Shown: positions 8,331 to 17,026 of the stretch, piece after piece
Layout: every line of letters begins with the position of its first letter
Position numbering within the stretch: position 1 is the first letter of the stretch
Made by a program: the position numbers and the translations under genes
NCBI GenBank assembly: GCA_023248215.1
Contig: JAHFEW010000023.1
Span: 1-51,613 of the forward strand
Length of the DNA stretch: 51,613 bases
Direction of reading: 5' to 3'
Source: Nitrospira sp.
GTDB lineage: Bacteria > Nitrospirota > Nitrospiria > Nitrospirales > Nitrospiraceae
The notes under the pieces: model-generated
What the model saw: only the letters and a program-made list of their open reading frames with translations
Databases searched by the model: none
Told to the model about the DNA's origin: nothing

Positions 8331-8651
8331 ATGGCCTGGGGACCAGATGCGAACACAGAAGATGAACTGGAAAAGCTGGCGGCCGTGCGCACGTATCTTC
8401 AGGAACAGTTTCCGGGCACCTCGATTCGTGTTTCGTACGATGCCGGCAGATTGGCGCAGGTGTTTCGGATCGAGACCGACGACGTCGGGGGTCTGCGTGA
8501 TGCGGTCGTCTCGACCGAGTTTCTCGATCAGTATCCCCCTGGCAAAATGGGAAGGGCATTGATCGGCTTGCGGGTCGCGGAACATCTCCGCTCCGCGAAG
8601 GGCAGGGAGGTGCTGGTGACGACTTGGGGGGTGGAGGAAAAGGAGGAGTGA
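8331..8651 (+). CDS. Hypothetical protein, 106 residues
   Basis: I do not recognise a named family. The protein is soluble and acidic, with a predicted helix (DELEKLAAVRTYLQEQF), beta-strands (TSIRVSYDAGRLAQVFRIE) and a C-terminal segment (ALIGLRVAEHLRSAKGREVLVTTWG). A good ribosome site (GAGAGGAGGG) lies 7 bases before the ATG, and the coding sequence is compositionally like its neighbours. It stands alone between the IS110 remnant and the IS110 element. Confidence 0.65.
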   Translation: MAWGPDANTEDELEKLAAVRTYLQEQFPGTSIRVSYDAGRLAQVFRIETDDVGGLRDAVVSTEFLDQYPPGKMGRALIGLRVAEHLRSAKGREVLVTTWGVEEKEE

Positions 8652-8988
8652 GGGAGAGGGGTACCGCGCTCGTCCGAGAAAGGGCGCGTCTCGGGTAATT
8701 GATTGCGGAGCAATCGGAGGGAGGGTGGGTGAGAAAGATTCGACCAGGGTCGGGCGGGTGAGAATGTTGCCCGCAGTGGGAGACCAATCGGACCACACTT
8801 TTGGAGAAGCGAGCAAAGCTTGGATGGAGCATCATGATGCGGGTCCTGTCGCCGACCCAGCCCGTTCGTCCTCGCTCCATCCATCCCCCAGTGGGACCCT
8901 TCTGTTGCGGGCGAATGGGCGCCCAGGTCGACGCCACCCGCGAGTGAAAACGATTTCAAGATAGAGGGTCAGATACCGTCTTGGTTTG
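8652..8988. other. Intergenic stretch, no gene seen
   Basis: These 337 bases hold no convincing gene. A small hairpin (GATTGC-GGA-GCAATC near 8700) lies shortly after the preceding stop but lacks a T-run, so it is at best a weak terminator. The right end approaches the IS110-family element. Confidence 0.4.
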
Positions 8989-10046
8989 TCAAATCTGTTG
9001 AACTCCGAAGTTCGCGGTAAACGGCTGCCCTGACTTGAGTACCCCAAAGACGAGGTGCACCAATTTTCTCATGACGGCACCGATGATGAGCATTTTGGAT
9101 TTGCCGGCGGCACGCAAACGCGCGGCGAACACGTTGATGACGGGGTTAAAACGAATGGCCACCATCGCCGGCATGAACAAGGCTTTGCGCAACCTCGCGT
9201 TGCCGGCCTTTGAAAGCCGCGCGCGGCCACGCACGGAACTGCCCGAAAGGTGCTGTCTCGGCGTCAGCCCCAGGAAGGCCGCCAGCTTCCGCGCGTTCTT
9301 GAAGCTCTCGGCTCCCCCTACACACGCCAGGGTCTGCGCAATGGTGGCCTCGCCAATGCCGGGAATGCTTTGGAGGAGCGTGGGCTGGGCGCGCAGGTCC
9401 GGATGGTGGTCGATATGATGGCGAATCTGGCGTTTGAGCGCCGCCAGCTCCTCTGCCAACACCGCGATGACCTTCTCGATCGAGCCACGCGTCAACGTCG
9501 GGGCGAGCGCCAAGCGATTGGTCTCTTGCGTCAGCATATGATTCAGCGCCTCGCCTCTGGCCACCAACGCCTGTAACTCGCGCAGCTGCGGCACCGGCGG
9601 TTGCCAGGCGGTGGGGTGATGCGCGGCACAGAACCGCGCAATCAGCCGCGCGTCGCCGCGATCGGGCTTGGTGCGCGCGAGCACACTTTGCGCAAAGCCC
9701 TTGATTCTCGCCGGGTTGACCACGCTCACCCCATGCCCAATCTCGTGCAGGTGCAGCGCCAGGGCTTCCTAGTAGATGCCGGTGGCTTCCATGCAGACCT
9801 GCGCCCGCTCGACGCCCTGGTGCTTCAGCCATTCGTCCAACTCACCATAGCCCTGCGCGGTGTTCTTAAACACCTTGTTCTTGAACTTCGCGTTCAACAA
9901 CCGCGCGCAATCAAACGTGCGTTTCGAGACGTCAATGCCCACGATCTCAGCCATGTGACCTCCTGTGTGATGCGCTCTGGGATGACCTTTGTGCCGATCA
10001 GCCTCGTGATGCAAGCTCACCCATGCTGGGGGCCTAAGATACCGTC
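8971..10046 (-). mobile_element. IS110-family element, approximate limits
   Basis: IS110 elements lack clear terminal inverted repeats, so the limits are tentative. The 10-base sequence AGATACCGTC occurs at 8971-8980 and again at 10037-10046, on either side of the single transposase gene, and may mark the ends or the recombination core. The transposase carries an in-frame amber stop, so the copy is probably not autonomous unless the stop is read through. Confidence 0.5.
8989..9954 (-). pseudogene. IS110-family transposase, interrupted by an in-frame TAG
   Basis: Read on the minus strand from the ATG at 9954 (ribosome site AGGAGG just before it), the protein begins AEIVGIDVSKRTFD, the first Asp of the DEDD (RuvC-like) site. 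It reaches CMEATGIY with the catalytic Glu and then meets TAG at 9769-9771. The same frame continues without other damage: EALALHLHEIGHGVSVVNPARIKGFAQS, KPDRGDARLIARF with the remaining Asp residues, then the Transposase_20 domain with SIPGIGEATIA. Relatives have a tyrosine or similar residue at the stop position. A single base change therefore silences an otherwise full-length transposase (~321 codons). Confidence 0.85.
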
Positions 10047-10299
10047 CGATCTGAAACAAAGAGAGCAAGGCTGCTTATCTGACCCGCAGGCTCCCACGCC
10101 TAAAGTCTTGCCCCGCCTCCCTTGCCCGTAACCCGAGCGTGCTCAAATACAACACTACTCCATGCCAAGATACGAAGTCTTGCAGTCCAACATTGCGGAA
10201 CGGACTTGCGCGCGGCGGCTCATTTATCCAATTGAGCGAAGCTAAAGCTCGCTGGGACCATTTCAACTCGTCCTCTATTTGGAGAAAGCAGGGGTGCTC
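9955..10299. other. Intergenic stretch right of the IS110 element
   Basis: The 345 bases contain the presumed right end of the IS110-family element (10037-10046) and then ~250 bases with no gene that I can support. The right end leads into a degenerate yjbQ copy whose ribosome site (GGAG near 10281) is still visible. Confidence 0.4.
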
Positions 10300-10701
10300 A
10301 TGGCGGAAGTCCTGCGCATCAGCACCAATAACCTGAAACATGTTGTGGATCTGACCGATCGGGTCGAGATGGTGATACGGCCGGCGAAGATGCAGGAGGG
10401 GCTCTGTTCGCTCTTCGTCACCCTACGACAACCGCATTAACGACAGGCGAGATCGGGGAGGGGACCGAGCAGGACCTCCTTCAGGTCGTGGAGCAGATGA
10501 TCCCGCGCATTCACTTCCGGCACGCCCATGACCCCTCCCACGCCTGGTCCCATATGGCCTCGTCGATCCTGGGCCCGTCCCTCACCGTCCCGCTGTCAGG
10601 CGGCAAAACTGGTCCTCGGTACCTGGCAATCCGTGATGTTGGTCGAACTGGATGGCCCACGCGAACGGGACCTGCACGTGACATTGGTTCCGGCCTCATG
10701 A
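10300..10701 (+). pseudogene. Frameshifted second copy of yjbQ
   Basis: The DNA closely follows the intact yjbQ at 4918 from ATG to stop. A one-base deletion near 10423 falls in the codon of the conserved His of the VTHTT motif and leads to TAA at 10438. A one-base insertion in the A-run at 10605-10608 shifts the frame again. Between the two lesions the middle frame still reads TGEIGEGTEQDLLQVVEQMIPR and HDPSHAWSHMASSILGPS. The last codons and stop (10699-10701) overlap the stop of the convergent lipoprotein gene. Confidence 0.92.
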
Positions 10702-11067
10702 TTTCGACTGGTAGCCATTCGGCACACAATAGGTCGGCATCCGCTCCCCTCCGTGAAAGTAGGACCGATGGGTCCACTCTCGCAACACAGCCTGGGGGTC
10801 GAACGTGAGCACGTATTCGTCGCACCACAACCCGGTCGAAGTCCACCGACTGGCCGGTTCTTCCTCCCGCACCTGATATACCCAGACAGATTCACCGGCC
10901 TGCCCCGACGTAGTGACCAGCGGAGCCCCCAACCTCTGTTTCACGTCTGCTTGTGATGCGTGACCCTGCGCCGAGCGCAAGTACAGGGTTTCTTGCGGAA
11001 CGAACAATGCACAGCCCGCGATCACCACCAGCCCACTCAAGAGTGGAATGTGAAATTGCGGTTTCAT
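10696..11067 (-). CDS. Lipoprotein with SmpA/OmlA (BamE-like) domain
   Basis: The 123-residue product has a lipoprotein signal (hydrophobic SGLVVIAGC, lipobox Cys ~19). The mature part contains ASQADVKQRLGAP followed by GESVWVYQ and CDEYVLTFDPQAVLREW. That helix-then-strands pattern is typical of SmpA/OmlA domains, as in outer-membrane assembly factor BamE. It would be anchored in the outer membrane facing the periplasm. Whether it truly serves the BAM complex cannot be told; many SmpA-like lipoproteins are uncharacterised. It is divergent from the sigma factor gene at 11306. Confidence 0.7.
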   Translation of the reverse strand: MKPQFHIPLLSGLVVIAGCALFVPQETLYLRSAQGHASQADVKQRLGAPLVTTSGQAGESVWVYQVREEEPASRWTSTGLWCDEYVLTFDPQAVLREWTHRSYFHGGERMPTYCVPNGYQSKS

Positions 11068-11305
11068 CCTGCACCTCCCATACTGGGTGGAACTCCTCAT
11101 TATCACTCTACACCCCCGCCCAGTGAGGATGTACCGAGCCCAGGTTCGGCGAACACAATGGCGGATCCCGCTCGTTGACTCTGTAGACCCCCAGCAGTAG
11201 CCTACGGTTTGTGTGTCATCTTCGATCTGATTCCCTACTGCGCGATGTGTTTGGTCGGACGATGCAGGAGGTAAAGGCCGATGGATATAGGGAGGCTCAG
11301 CGCTC

Positions 11306-12559
11306 GTGAGCGACGATCCGACCAAACAGGTGCGTGAGTTGGTAGACAATCTCTACCGCTCCGACTCTCGCCAGGTCCTTGCGACCTTGATCCGCCTGCT
11401 GGGCGATTTCGATGCCGCAGAAGAAGCCCTGCACGACGCCTTCGCCGTGGCGGTTGAACAATGGGCGCGTGATGGCGTGCCGGCTAATCCGCGGGCCTGG
11501 CTCGTTTCGACGGGCCGATTCAAGGCCATCGACGGCATGCGGCGGCGTGCGCGGTTCAATGCTTCGCTGACGGAACTCGCCCAGCAACTGGAATCCACCA
11601 CGAGCGAGCCGGAGGAACAGAGTGGCGAGACCGTCGAGGATGACCGGCTGAGGCTGGTCTTTACCTGCTGCCATCCGGCCCTGGCACCGGAGACCCAGGT
11701 CGCGATGACGCTACGTGAGGTCTGCGGCCTCACGACCGATGAGATCGCGCGTGCCTTCCTCACCAAACCTCCCACGATCGCGCAACGGATCGTGCGCGCC
11801 AAGGCGAAGATCCGAGACGCGCGCATTCCTTATGAGGTGCCCTCTGAAACGGATTTGCCGGACCGGCTGGATGCCGTGCTGCGTGTGGTCTACCTCGTGT
11901 TCAATGAAGGATATTCCGCATCGTCGGGGGAGTCGCTCATACGGCACGATCTGTCGGGTGAGGCCATCCGGCTGGGGCGGCTGCTGATCCGGTTGCTCCC
12001 GGAACCTGAGGCGGTGGGGCTCTTGGGATTGATGTTGCTGCAAGATTCGCGGCGCGCCGCTCGCACCTCGTCGACGGGAGACCTGATTCTTTTGGAGGAT
12101 CAAGATCGCTCGCTGTGGAACAGGGATCAGATTGCGGAGGGAGCGGCGTTGGTGCGACAGGCCCTGTCGTCGCGGCGTATCGGACCCTATACCGTCCAGG
12201 CGGCGATCGGGGCGGTGCATGCCCAGGCCCTCAATGCAGCGGCCACCGACTGGGCCCAGATTGTCGGGCTCTACGATCTTCTGATGGGGGCCGATCCGTC
12301 GCCCGTGGTGGAGCTGAACCGCGCGGCGGCAGTGGCCATGCGCGACGGTCCTTTGTATGGGCTGAACCTCATCGACGCCATCCTCGCACGGGGTGATCTG
12401 GCGAACTATCACCTGGCGCATGCGGCGAAGGCGGATCTCTGCCGGCGACTGCGGCGCAACGAGGAAGCCCGCGCCTCCTACGAACGAGCCCTGAGCCTCA
12501 CCCAGCAGGAACCGGAGCGGCGGTTCCTCACGCGACGGTTGAGCGAGCTGCCGGACTGA
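11306..12559 (+). CDS. ECF42-type RNA polymerase sigma factor with long C-terminal extension
   Basis: The 417-residue protein has sigma-70 region 2 (residues ~5-75, [25 protein letters not shown]-type), region 4 (~110-165, [10 protein letters not shown] then [20 protein letters not shown]), and a ~250-residue extension. The extension includes [12 protein letters not shown] and, near residue 293, [16 protein letters not shown], hallmarks of the ECF42/DUF6596 group; a TPR-like helical end follows. ECF42 genes have no anti-sigma partner and are typically next to YCII/DGPF genes. Here the DGPF array starts ~9 kb away, and five candidate promoters of the group occur in it. The start is GTG at 11306 with GGAGG upstream. 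Two decayed partial copies lie at 7670 and 15352. Confidence 0.92.
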   Translation: MSDDPTKQVRELVDNLYRSDSRQVLATLIRLLGDFDAAEEALHDAFAVAVEQWARDGVPANPRAWLVSTGRFKAIDGMRRRARFNASLTELAQQLESTTSEPEEQSGETVEDDRLRLVFTCCHPALAPETQVAMTLREVCGLTTDEIARAFLTKPPTIAQRIVRAKAKIRDARIPYEVPSETDLPDRLDAVLRVVYLVFNEGYSASSGESLIRHDLSGEAIRLGRLLIRLLPEPEAVGLLGLMLLQDSRRAARTSSTGDLILLEDQDRSLWNRDQIAEGAALVRQALSSRRIGPYTVQAAIGAVHAQALNAAATDWAQIVGLYDLLMGADPSPVVELNRAAAVAMRDGPLYGLNLIDAILARGDLANYHLAHAAKADLCRRLRRNEEARASYERALSLTQQEPERRFLTRRLSELPD

Positions 12560-12652
12560 AAGGGCGAGCGCAGAATACATCGTTCGCCATCAGCGATGCT
12601 GTTGAACGGTCTGGTGCATGCGCTTGTTGGGTTGATGTTTGCCATCGTGCCC

Positions 12653-13471
12653 TCAGTTGATCGCTTCAATCAGTTCGTCTATCACCTGCTTCAAGCCTTT
12701 GTTCGAAGACGTCGCAAGGCGGTCGGCCAGCATGGGTGAATCCTTGCGTAGGGTGGCAGCATCAATGTTGTGCCAGACTGGGAGAATTACCTTCCGGCCA
12801 TCCACCTCGCGGGCCATGAGACCGTCGAGTTCTTTCTGTGGCCACTCTTTGCTTAGAAAGGCAGGGCTGATAACCACCACCCCGAACCGAGAATGTGCGA
12901 GGCCTTTATCGATAGAGCGTCGTAAACTATCGCCCACGCGCAGTGTAAACTCGTCGAACCAAACGCGAAGCCCCCGATCTTTCAGCCCCTGAGCAAGAGG
13001 GCGAGCGAACTGTTCCTTATCCTCAGACGCATGGGATACAAACACGTCCCATGCAGGGTTCCCAGCGCGGGAGGTAGCTTGTTCAGTATCGGTCATCGAG
13101 GGGGATGCCGCGGCTCCTGGCCTCGTACCGGTAGCACCTGAGATTGCACCTTGGTCAATTAACCAGCCGCGCACAAGCTCCGCGTCTTCTGCCGCAGGCG
13201 GCCCATACTTGAAGGGGCCGTCGTAGTTCAGAAGATCAACAACTATCCGGAGCTGGGTTTCCCGGTCAAAGCGTGCCAGGCAGTCCTCCAACATCTGTTT
13301 GCGTGAGGGTGCACCGGTCGTCGGATACGATCCAATGTTGATGTCGTACCAAGAGAAGAAATCCAGAATCTGCGGACCCGAAAAGCCACTCGCCCGAGCA
13401 AACATCCGGTTTAACCGCTCTTGGATGCGAAGCGGGAGTAAGGTGTTTCGCTCGGGCGAGCTAAGGCTCAT
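12653..13471 (-). CDS. TIR-domain protein with uncharacterised N-terminal domain
   Basis: The 272-residue protein has an all-helical N-terminal part (residues ~1-105, with ILDFFSWYDINIGSYP and RFDRETQLRIVVDLLNYDGP), a Pro/Ala/Ser-rich linker, and a C-terminal TIR domain (~140-270). The TIR features are WDVFVSHASEDK, LKDRGLRVWFDEF, FGVVVISPAFLSKEWPQKELDGL and KVILPVWHN. The Glu in WPQKELDGL is where catalytic TIR NADases carry their active residue. Such proteins deplete NAD or make cyclic nucleotides in anti-phage defence. No partner gene is adjacent, so it may be a stand-alone effector. The N-terminal module could be the sensor. This role is inference. Confidence 0.85.
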   Translation of the reverse strand: MSLSSPERNTLLPLRIQERLNRMFARASGFSGPQILDFFSWYDINIGSYPTTGAPSRKQMLEDCLARFDRETQLRIVVDLLNYDGPFKYGPPAAEDAELVRGWLIDQGAISGATGTRPGAAASPSMTDTEQATSRAGNPAWDVFVSHASEDKEQFARPLAQGLKDRGLRVWFDEFTLRVGDSLRRSIDKGLAHSRFGVVVISPAFLSKEWPQKELDGLMAREVDGRKVILPVWHNIDAATLRKDSPMLADRLATSSNKGLKQVIDELIEAIN

Positions 13472-13493
13472 ATCGTTTCACCGGGTCGAATCG

Positions 13494-13646
13494 ATCCAAC
13501 TATTAAAGAGCTGCGACAGAGACCCTGATCCAAGCGGGCTATTCATGGGAGCTCGCTTATCGATTTCTGCGCGGAATGTTACTCCCTTATGAAAACTTTT
13601 CAAGCATCACACTCCGATGAAATCCCGCCGCCCTTGTGGGCTATCT
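13494..13646. repeat. Dispersed repeat, copy A
   Basis: This 150-base segment begins ATCCAAC and includes AGCTGCGACAG, then CGCTTATCGATTTCTGCGCG, a GGAAT-x-TTACTCCC block, AAACTTTTCAA, and a GAAATCC-CGCC-GCCC end leading to GGGCTATCT. It is clearly related to copies B (15205) and C (20398). It lies just upstream of the TIR gene. No open frame is shared, so it is a non-coding repeat of unknown type. Confidence 0.75.
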
Positions 13647-13786
13647 CCCTAATGGCCCGCAGCCTATTCTGGACTGGAACACAAGGACCGGCTACCCCTA
13701 ATCGTTCTGCGGGCTGCAGGCAGTGGAAAAGTAGCTATCCCCTTTGATGTCCCAGTTGCAACCGGTGTGAAGGGTACCCCCTTTCC

Positions 13787-15172
13787 TCAGACTGGTGCGA
13801 TATTCTGGTTCATGCGGAACAGGTTGTCCGGGTCGTACTTGCGCTTCACCTGGGCGAGGCGATCGTAGTTTGGGCCGTAGGCGGTGCGCACGCGATCGCC
13901 CTCGTCGGCGGTGAGGAAATTGACGTACACGCCGCCGCTGGCAAAGGGCGCCGAGGCATTGAAGAAGTCGCGCGCCCAGCCGATGCAGCGCTCGTCGTCG
14001 GCCGGCTCCTCCCAGCGGCCGTGGACGTTCATAATGAACTGAGTGTCCCGATGAGCATACGCCATGGCGTCCGGCGCCGGTCGTGTGGTGGCCCCGCCGA
14101 TGGCGCCGAAGAAGATCTCGCACTGAGGAGACGGCAGCTTCTCGATGTACGTGATGACGGCGTCGAGGAGCCCGTCCTTAAGAGTCGAGAAATTGTGGGA
14201 CTTCCAATAATTGCGGGCGCCGGGGGTAAGCAGCGGGTCAAAGGCCTTTTGCCAGGCGACGTACGGCTGGACGCCGACGTGTTCGCCTAGGGGAGTTCCG
14301 AACTTACGCAGCGGCTTGATGAGCGGCTCGCCCTGTTTCGGGTCACCCGCATAGATCAGCGCGAGTGCAATGATCGCCTTGCCGTGGACCTCCTCGGGGA
14401 GGAACGGTAGTGGCGGTGCCTGGCGCAGGATGGTCCACACGGTGAGCTCTTCCGGCGCCTTGCCGATGAATTGACGGTACTGTTGAAGCACCGACTTTGC
14501 CTCGGAGATCGGGTACACGATGAGTCCGCTCAGCACGTCAGGGCCGACAGGGTGGAGTCGGAACTCAAATCGAGTGACCACGCCGAAGTTGCCGCCGCCG
14601 CCTCGGAGAGCCCAGAAGAGGTCGGGGTGCTCGGTCGTGCTGGCGCGCAGCACCGCGCCGGCGGCGGTCACGACCTCGGCGGACTCGAGGTTGTCAACGG
14701 TCATGCCGTACTTGCGACTGAGCCAGCCGAAGCCACCCCCGAGCGTCAGTCCGGCGACCCCGGTGGTGGAGTTGATACCGACCGGCGTGGCGAGGCTGTG
14801 GACCTGCGTGGCCGAGTCGAGGTCTCCGAGCGTGGCGCCGCCCTCGATGGTGACGCGGCGGGCGCCGGGATCGACGCTCGCGGTCTTCATCTGCGAGAGG
14901 TCAATCACGAGCCCGTCGTCGCAGACCGCATTGCCTGCGATGTTGTGCCCGCCGCCCCGTACGGCGAGCAGCGGGCCATTGCCCCTCGCGAAGTTTACCG
15001 CGCGAACGACGTCCGACGTGGTCGCGCAACGAACGATGAGCGCGGGGTGCCTGTCGATCATTCCGTTCCATATCCTACGCGCACTTTCGTAAAGGTCGTC
15101 GCTCGGAAGAAGAACCTCCCCCGTGAAGTTCTTTTTCAACTCGCCGATCTTCGCGGTTTGGAATTTTGTCAT
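13787..15172 (-). CDS. FAD-binding oxidoreductase, berberine-bridge-enzyme-like (PCMH-type)
   Basis: The 461-residue protein has the FAD_binding_4 fold: VRCATTSDVVRAVNFAR, then RGGGHNIAGNAVCDDGLVIDL with the His that usually carries covalent FAD (~residue 75), and GVAGLTLGGGFGWLSRKYG. The second, cysteinyl attachment site of bicovalent enzymes is absent, since GGGFGW has no Cys there. The C-terminus (YDPDNLFRMNQNI) is a BBE domain. Such enzymes oxidise sugars or secondary metabolites with oxygen. I chose ATG 15172 rather than an in-frame start at 15187, because the codons between them form the AAGGAGGAG ribosome site. No signal peptide is seen, so it is cytoplasmic. Confidence 0.9.
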   Translation of the reverse strand: MTKFQTAKIGELKKNFTGEVLLPSDDLYESARRIWNGMIDRHPALIVRCATTSDVVRAVNFARGNGPLLAVRGGGHNIAGNAVCDDGLVIDLSQMKTASVDPGARRVTIEGGATLGDLDSATQVHSLATPVGINSTTGVAGLTLGGGFGWLSRKYGMTVDNLESAEVVTAAGAVLRASTTEHPDLFWALRGGGGNFGVVTRFEFRLHPVGPDVLSGLIVYPISEAKSVLQQYRQFIGKAPEELTVWTILRQAPPLPFLPEEVHGKAIIALALIYAGDPKQGEPLIKPLRKFGTPLGEHVGVQPYVAWQKAFDPLLTPGARNYWKSHNFSTLKDGLLDAVITYIEKLPSPQCEIFFGAIGGATTRPAPDAMAYAHRDTQFIMNVHGRWEEPADDERCIGWARDFFNASAPFASGGVYVNFLTADEGDRVRTAYGPNYDRLAQVKRKYDPDNLFRMNQNIAPV

Positions 15173-15204
15173 GTTCTCCTCCTTCAATGTCAGTGCCCGA
15201 CTTC

Positions 15205-15350
15205 GTCTAACTCGTCAGTGAGCTGCGGAGGAGACCGTGAGCTAAGCGGCCTATCCATTGCAGCTCGCTTATCGATTTCTGCGCGGAATATTACTCCCTT
15301 ACCAAAACTTTTCAAACCGCACGTTCCGGGGAAATCCTGCCGCCCTGGCA
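15205..15350. repeat. Dispersed repeat, copy B
   Basis: The segment begins GTCTAAC and shares long identical blocks with copy A: GAGCTGCG, AGCTCGCTTATCGATTTCTG followed by CGCGGAAT, TTACTCCCTTA and AAACTTTTCAA, then TTCCGGGGAAATCCTGCC as in copy C. It lies directly upstream of the FAD oxidoreductase start. At its right end (15350) it joins a sigma-factor remnant without a gap. Confidence 0.75.
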
Positions 15351-15351
15351 G

Positions 15352-15443
15352 CCCGAGCTTCTTACGAATGGGTCCTCGCCCTTACCCATCAGGAACCAGA
15401 GCGCCGGTTTCTCACCCGACGGCTGAGCGAGCTGCAGGACTGA
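15352..15443 (+). pseudogene. 3' remnant of an ECF42-type sigma factor gene
   Basis: About 30 codons match the end of the intact sigma factor (ARASYE, then [18 protein letters not shown] and a stop). Similarity continues ~30 bases past the stop: GGCGAGCGCAGAATACAT is also found after the stop at 12559. The rest of the gene is missing because repeat copy B abuts it. Together with 7670-7831, this is the second decayed partial copy of this sigma gene. Confidence 0.85.
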
Positions 15444-16027
15444 GGGGGCGAGCGCAGAATACATTGTTCGCTATCTACATAGTGCTGTCCATGTCCGGTG
15501 ATTCGGTTATCGTAGGGCGGCGTCTTGAGCAAGCAGGCGGAGAGTACTGTAAGCTGGAAGGTGTAACACAATCCTGCCTACCGACACAGCTCAGCGGCGG
15601 AGCGGGCATGAGTGAACGACATCGGTGGGAAAGCCGTCATGCCTTGCCGATCACGCGCAGCGCCTGGTTCGGCCGCTCTGGTCGAGGATGACCACTTACC
15701 CTGTGACCCTCAAGCAGTTTTTCTGATTTACATGCATGAGATGGTCCTGTACTCTCGGCGTCGTTTGGTTGAATCAACCGGACACTCTGCTAGACGATAG
15801 GGAGAGATGAACCAATCCGTGCATGTGGGAGAAGGAGTGCATCGGCACAATATACGCCAAGAGCCCGCGCAGATCCTGTCTTCGTGCGAGTCACCCGATC
15901 ACCCGGCCATCGGATTCAACGTTGCGTCGAACCACTGTGCGTGGGCGATTCAAACAGCCACGTACGATACGCGGGCGTCCTGTCGAACTCGGCCTCATGG
16001 CCTGTGTATCGAGGAAGATCACCACGG
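15444..16027. other. Intergenic stretch upstream of hpnA
   Basis: The 584 bases contain no supported gene. The left ~30 bases still belong to the sigma-gene 3' remnant. Around 15497-15550 is a sequence (GGCGGCGTCTTGAGCAAGCAGG and neighbours) that resembles 19397-19450 (GGCGGCGTCCGGATCAAGCAGG) at roughly two bases in three, suggesting another old dispersed repeat. Open frames at 15807-16083 on the plus strand lack ribosome sites and family features. Confidence 0.45.
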
Positions 16028-17026
16028 ATGCATGCCCTTGTAACCGGAGCAACGGGGTTCGTCGGTGGCCGCCTGGCGCGTGAGCTTGTGGCCCAGGGTG
16101 TCACTGTTCGAGGGCTTGTGAGACCGACCAGTGACCGACGCGCCGTCGCAGATCTCCCTGTCGAATACCTGCTCGGGGATCTGTGTGACCCTCAGTCGTT
16201 GGCACAAGCAGTCAAGGAAATCGACGTCCTGTTCCATGTCGCCGCCGATTACCGATTCTGGGTGCCGAACCCCACCACGATGCACCAGGCCAACGTCGAC
16301 GGGACGGTGGCTCTCATGCGGGCTGCCTTGGATGCCGGGGTCCCGCGCATTGTGTACACATCAAGTACCGTCACGGTGGACTGCTCAACTTCTCGGCTTG
16401 GAACCGAGGACGACTTCGTGTCACCCAGGGAGTGCCGAAGCACCTATCAACTGACGAAAGTACTGGCGGAACAGGCAGTTTGGGAGCTCATCAGGCAAGG
16501 CGCGCCGATCACGATTCTCAATCCCTCGACTCCCATAGGCGCAGGCGACCATCGGCCGACCCCGACCGGCCAACTGATCGTGGATTACTTGAACGGGCGA
16601 CTACCGGCTTTTCTCAACACGGTCCTGAATTGGATCGCCGTAGAGGATGTTGCGAAGGGACACTGGCTTGCTGCGACCAAGGGACGCATCGGTCAGCGGT
16701 ACATTCTCGGGCACGCGAATCTGTCGCTCGAACAAGTGTTGGCGATGTTGTCCGACGCAAGCGGCCAACCGGCACCGCGCATCAAAATCCCCTATGCGCT
16801 CGCCTACGCGGCAGGCATTGGCGGTGAGGTATGGGGTCGCCTGAGCGGACGACGGCCGCAAGCCGCTCTTGAAGGCATACGCATGGCGGCAAAACCCATG
16901 CAATACGACGCAAGCAAGGCCGTGCAGGAACTAGGGTTGCCGCAGACACCTCTTCGCGTGGCGGTCGCCGAAGCAGTCCACTGGTACAGGGCACATGGCT
17001 ATGTGTCCAAGGGAGGAATCAGATGA
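16028..17026 (+). CDS. hpnA: Hopanoid-associated sugar epimerase HpnA
   Basis: The 332-residue extended SDR begins HALVTGATGFVGGRLAREL with the TGxxGxxG NAD motif. It continues LLGDLCDP, DVLFHVAADYRFWVPNP, YTSSTVTV and the catalytic YQLTKVLAE, and ends DASKAVQELGLPQTPL then AVAEAVHWYR. This pattern, especially VAADYRFWVPNP, is that of HpnA, found in hopanoid biosynthesis clusters; its exact reaction in side-chain building is not firmly settled. The next gene, hpnG, overlaps by four bases (ATGA), so the two are translationally coupled. The longer open frame upstream to 15884 lacks support. Confidence 0.9.
   Translation: MHALVTGATGFVGGRLARELVAQGVTVRGLVRPTSDRRAVADLPVEYLLGDLCDPQSLAQAVKEIDVLFHVAADYRFWVPNPTTMHQANVDGTVALMRAALDAGVPRIVYTSSTVTVDCSTSRLGTEDDFVSPRECRSTYQLTKVLAEQAVWELIRQGAPITILNPSTPIGAGDHRPTPTGQLIVDYLNGRLPAFLNTVLNWIAVEDVAKGHWLAATKGRIGQRYILGHANLSLEQVLAMLSDASGQPAPRIKIPYALAYAAGIGGEVWGRLSGRRPQAALEGIRMAAKPMQYDASKAVQELGLPQTPLRVAVAEAVHWYRAHGYVSKGGIR

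Noticed and set aside
12560-12652. Integron attC site after the TIR gene
   Set aside because: An ACCCAAC/GTTGGGT box is present, but no matching second box or stem could be traced within a usual distance.
15807-16083. Short plus-strand frames just before hpnA
   Set aside because: They have no ribosome site of quality, no domain pattern, and run out of frame into hpnA.
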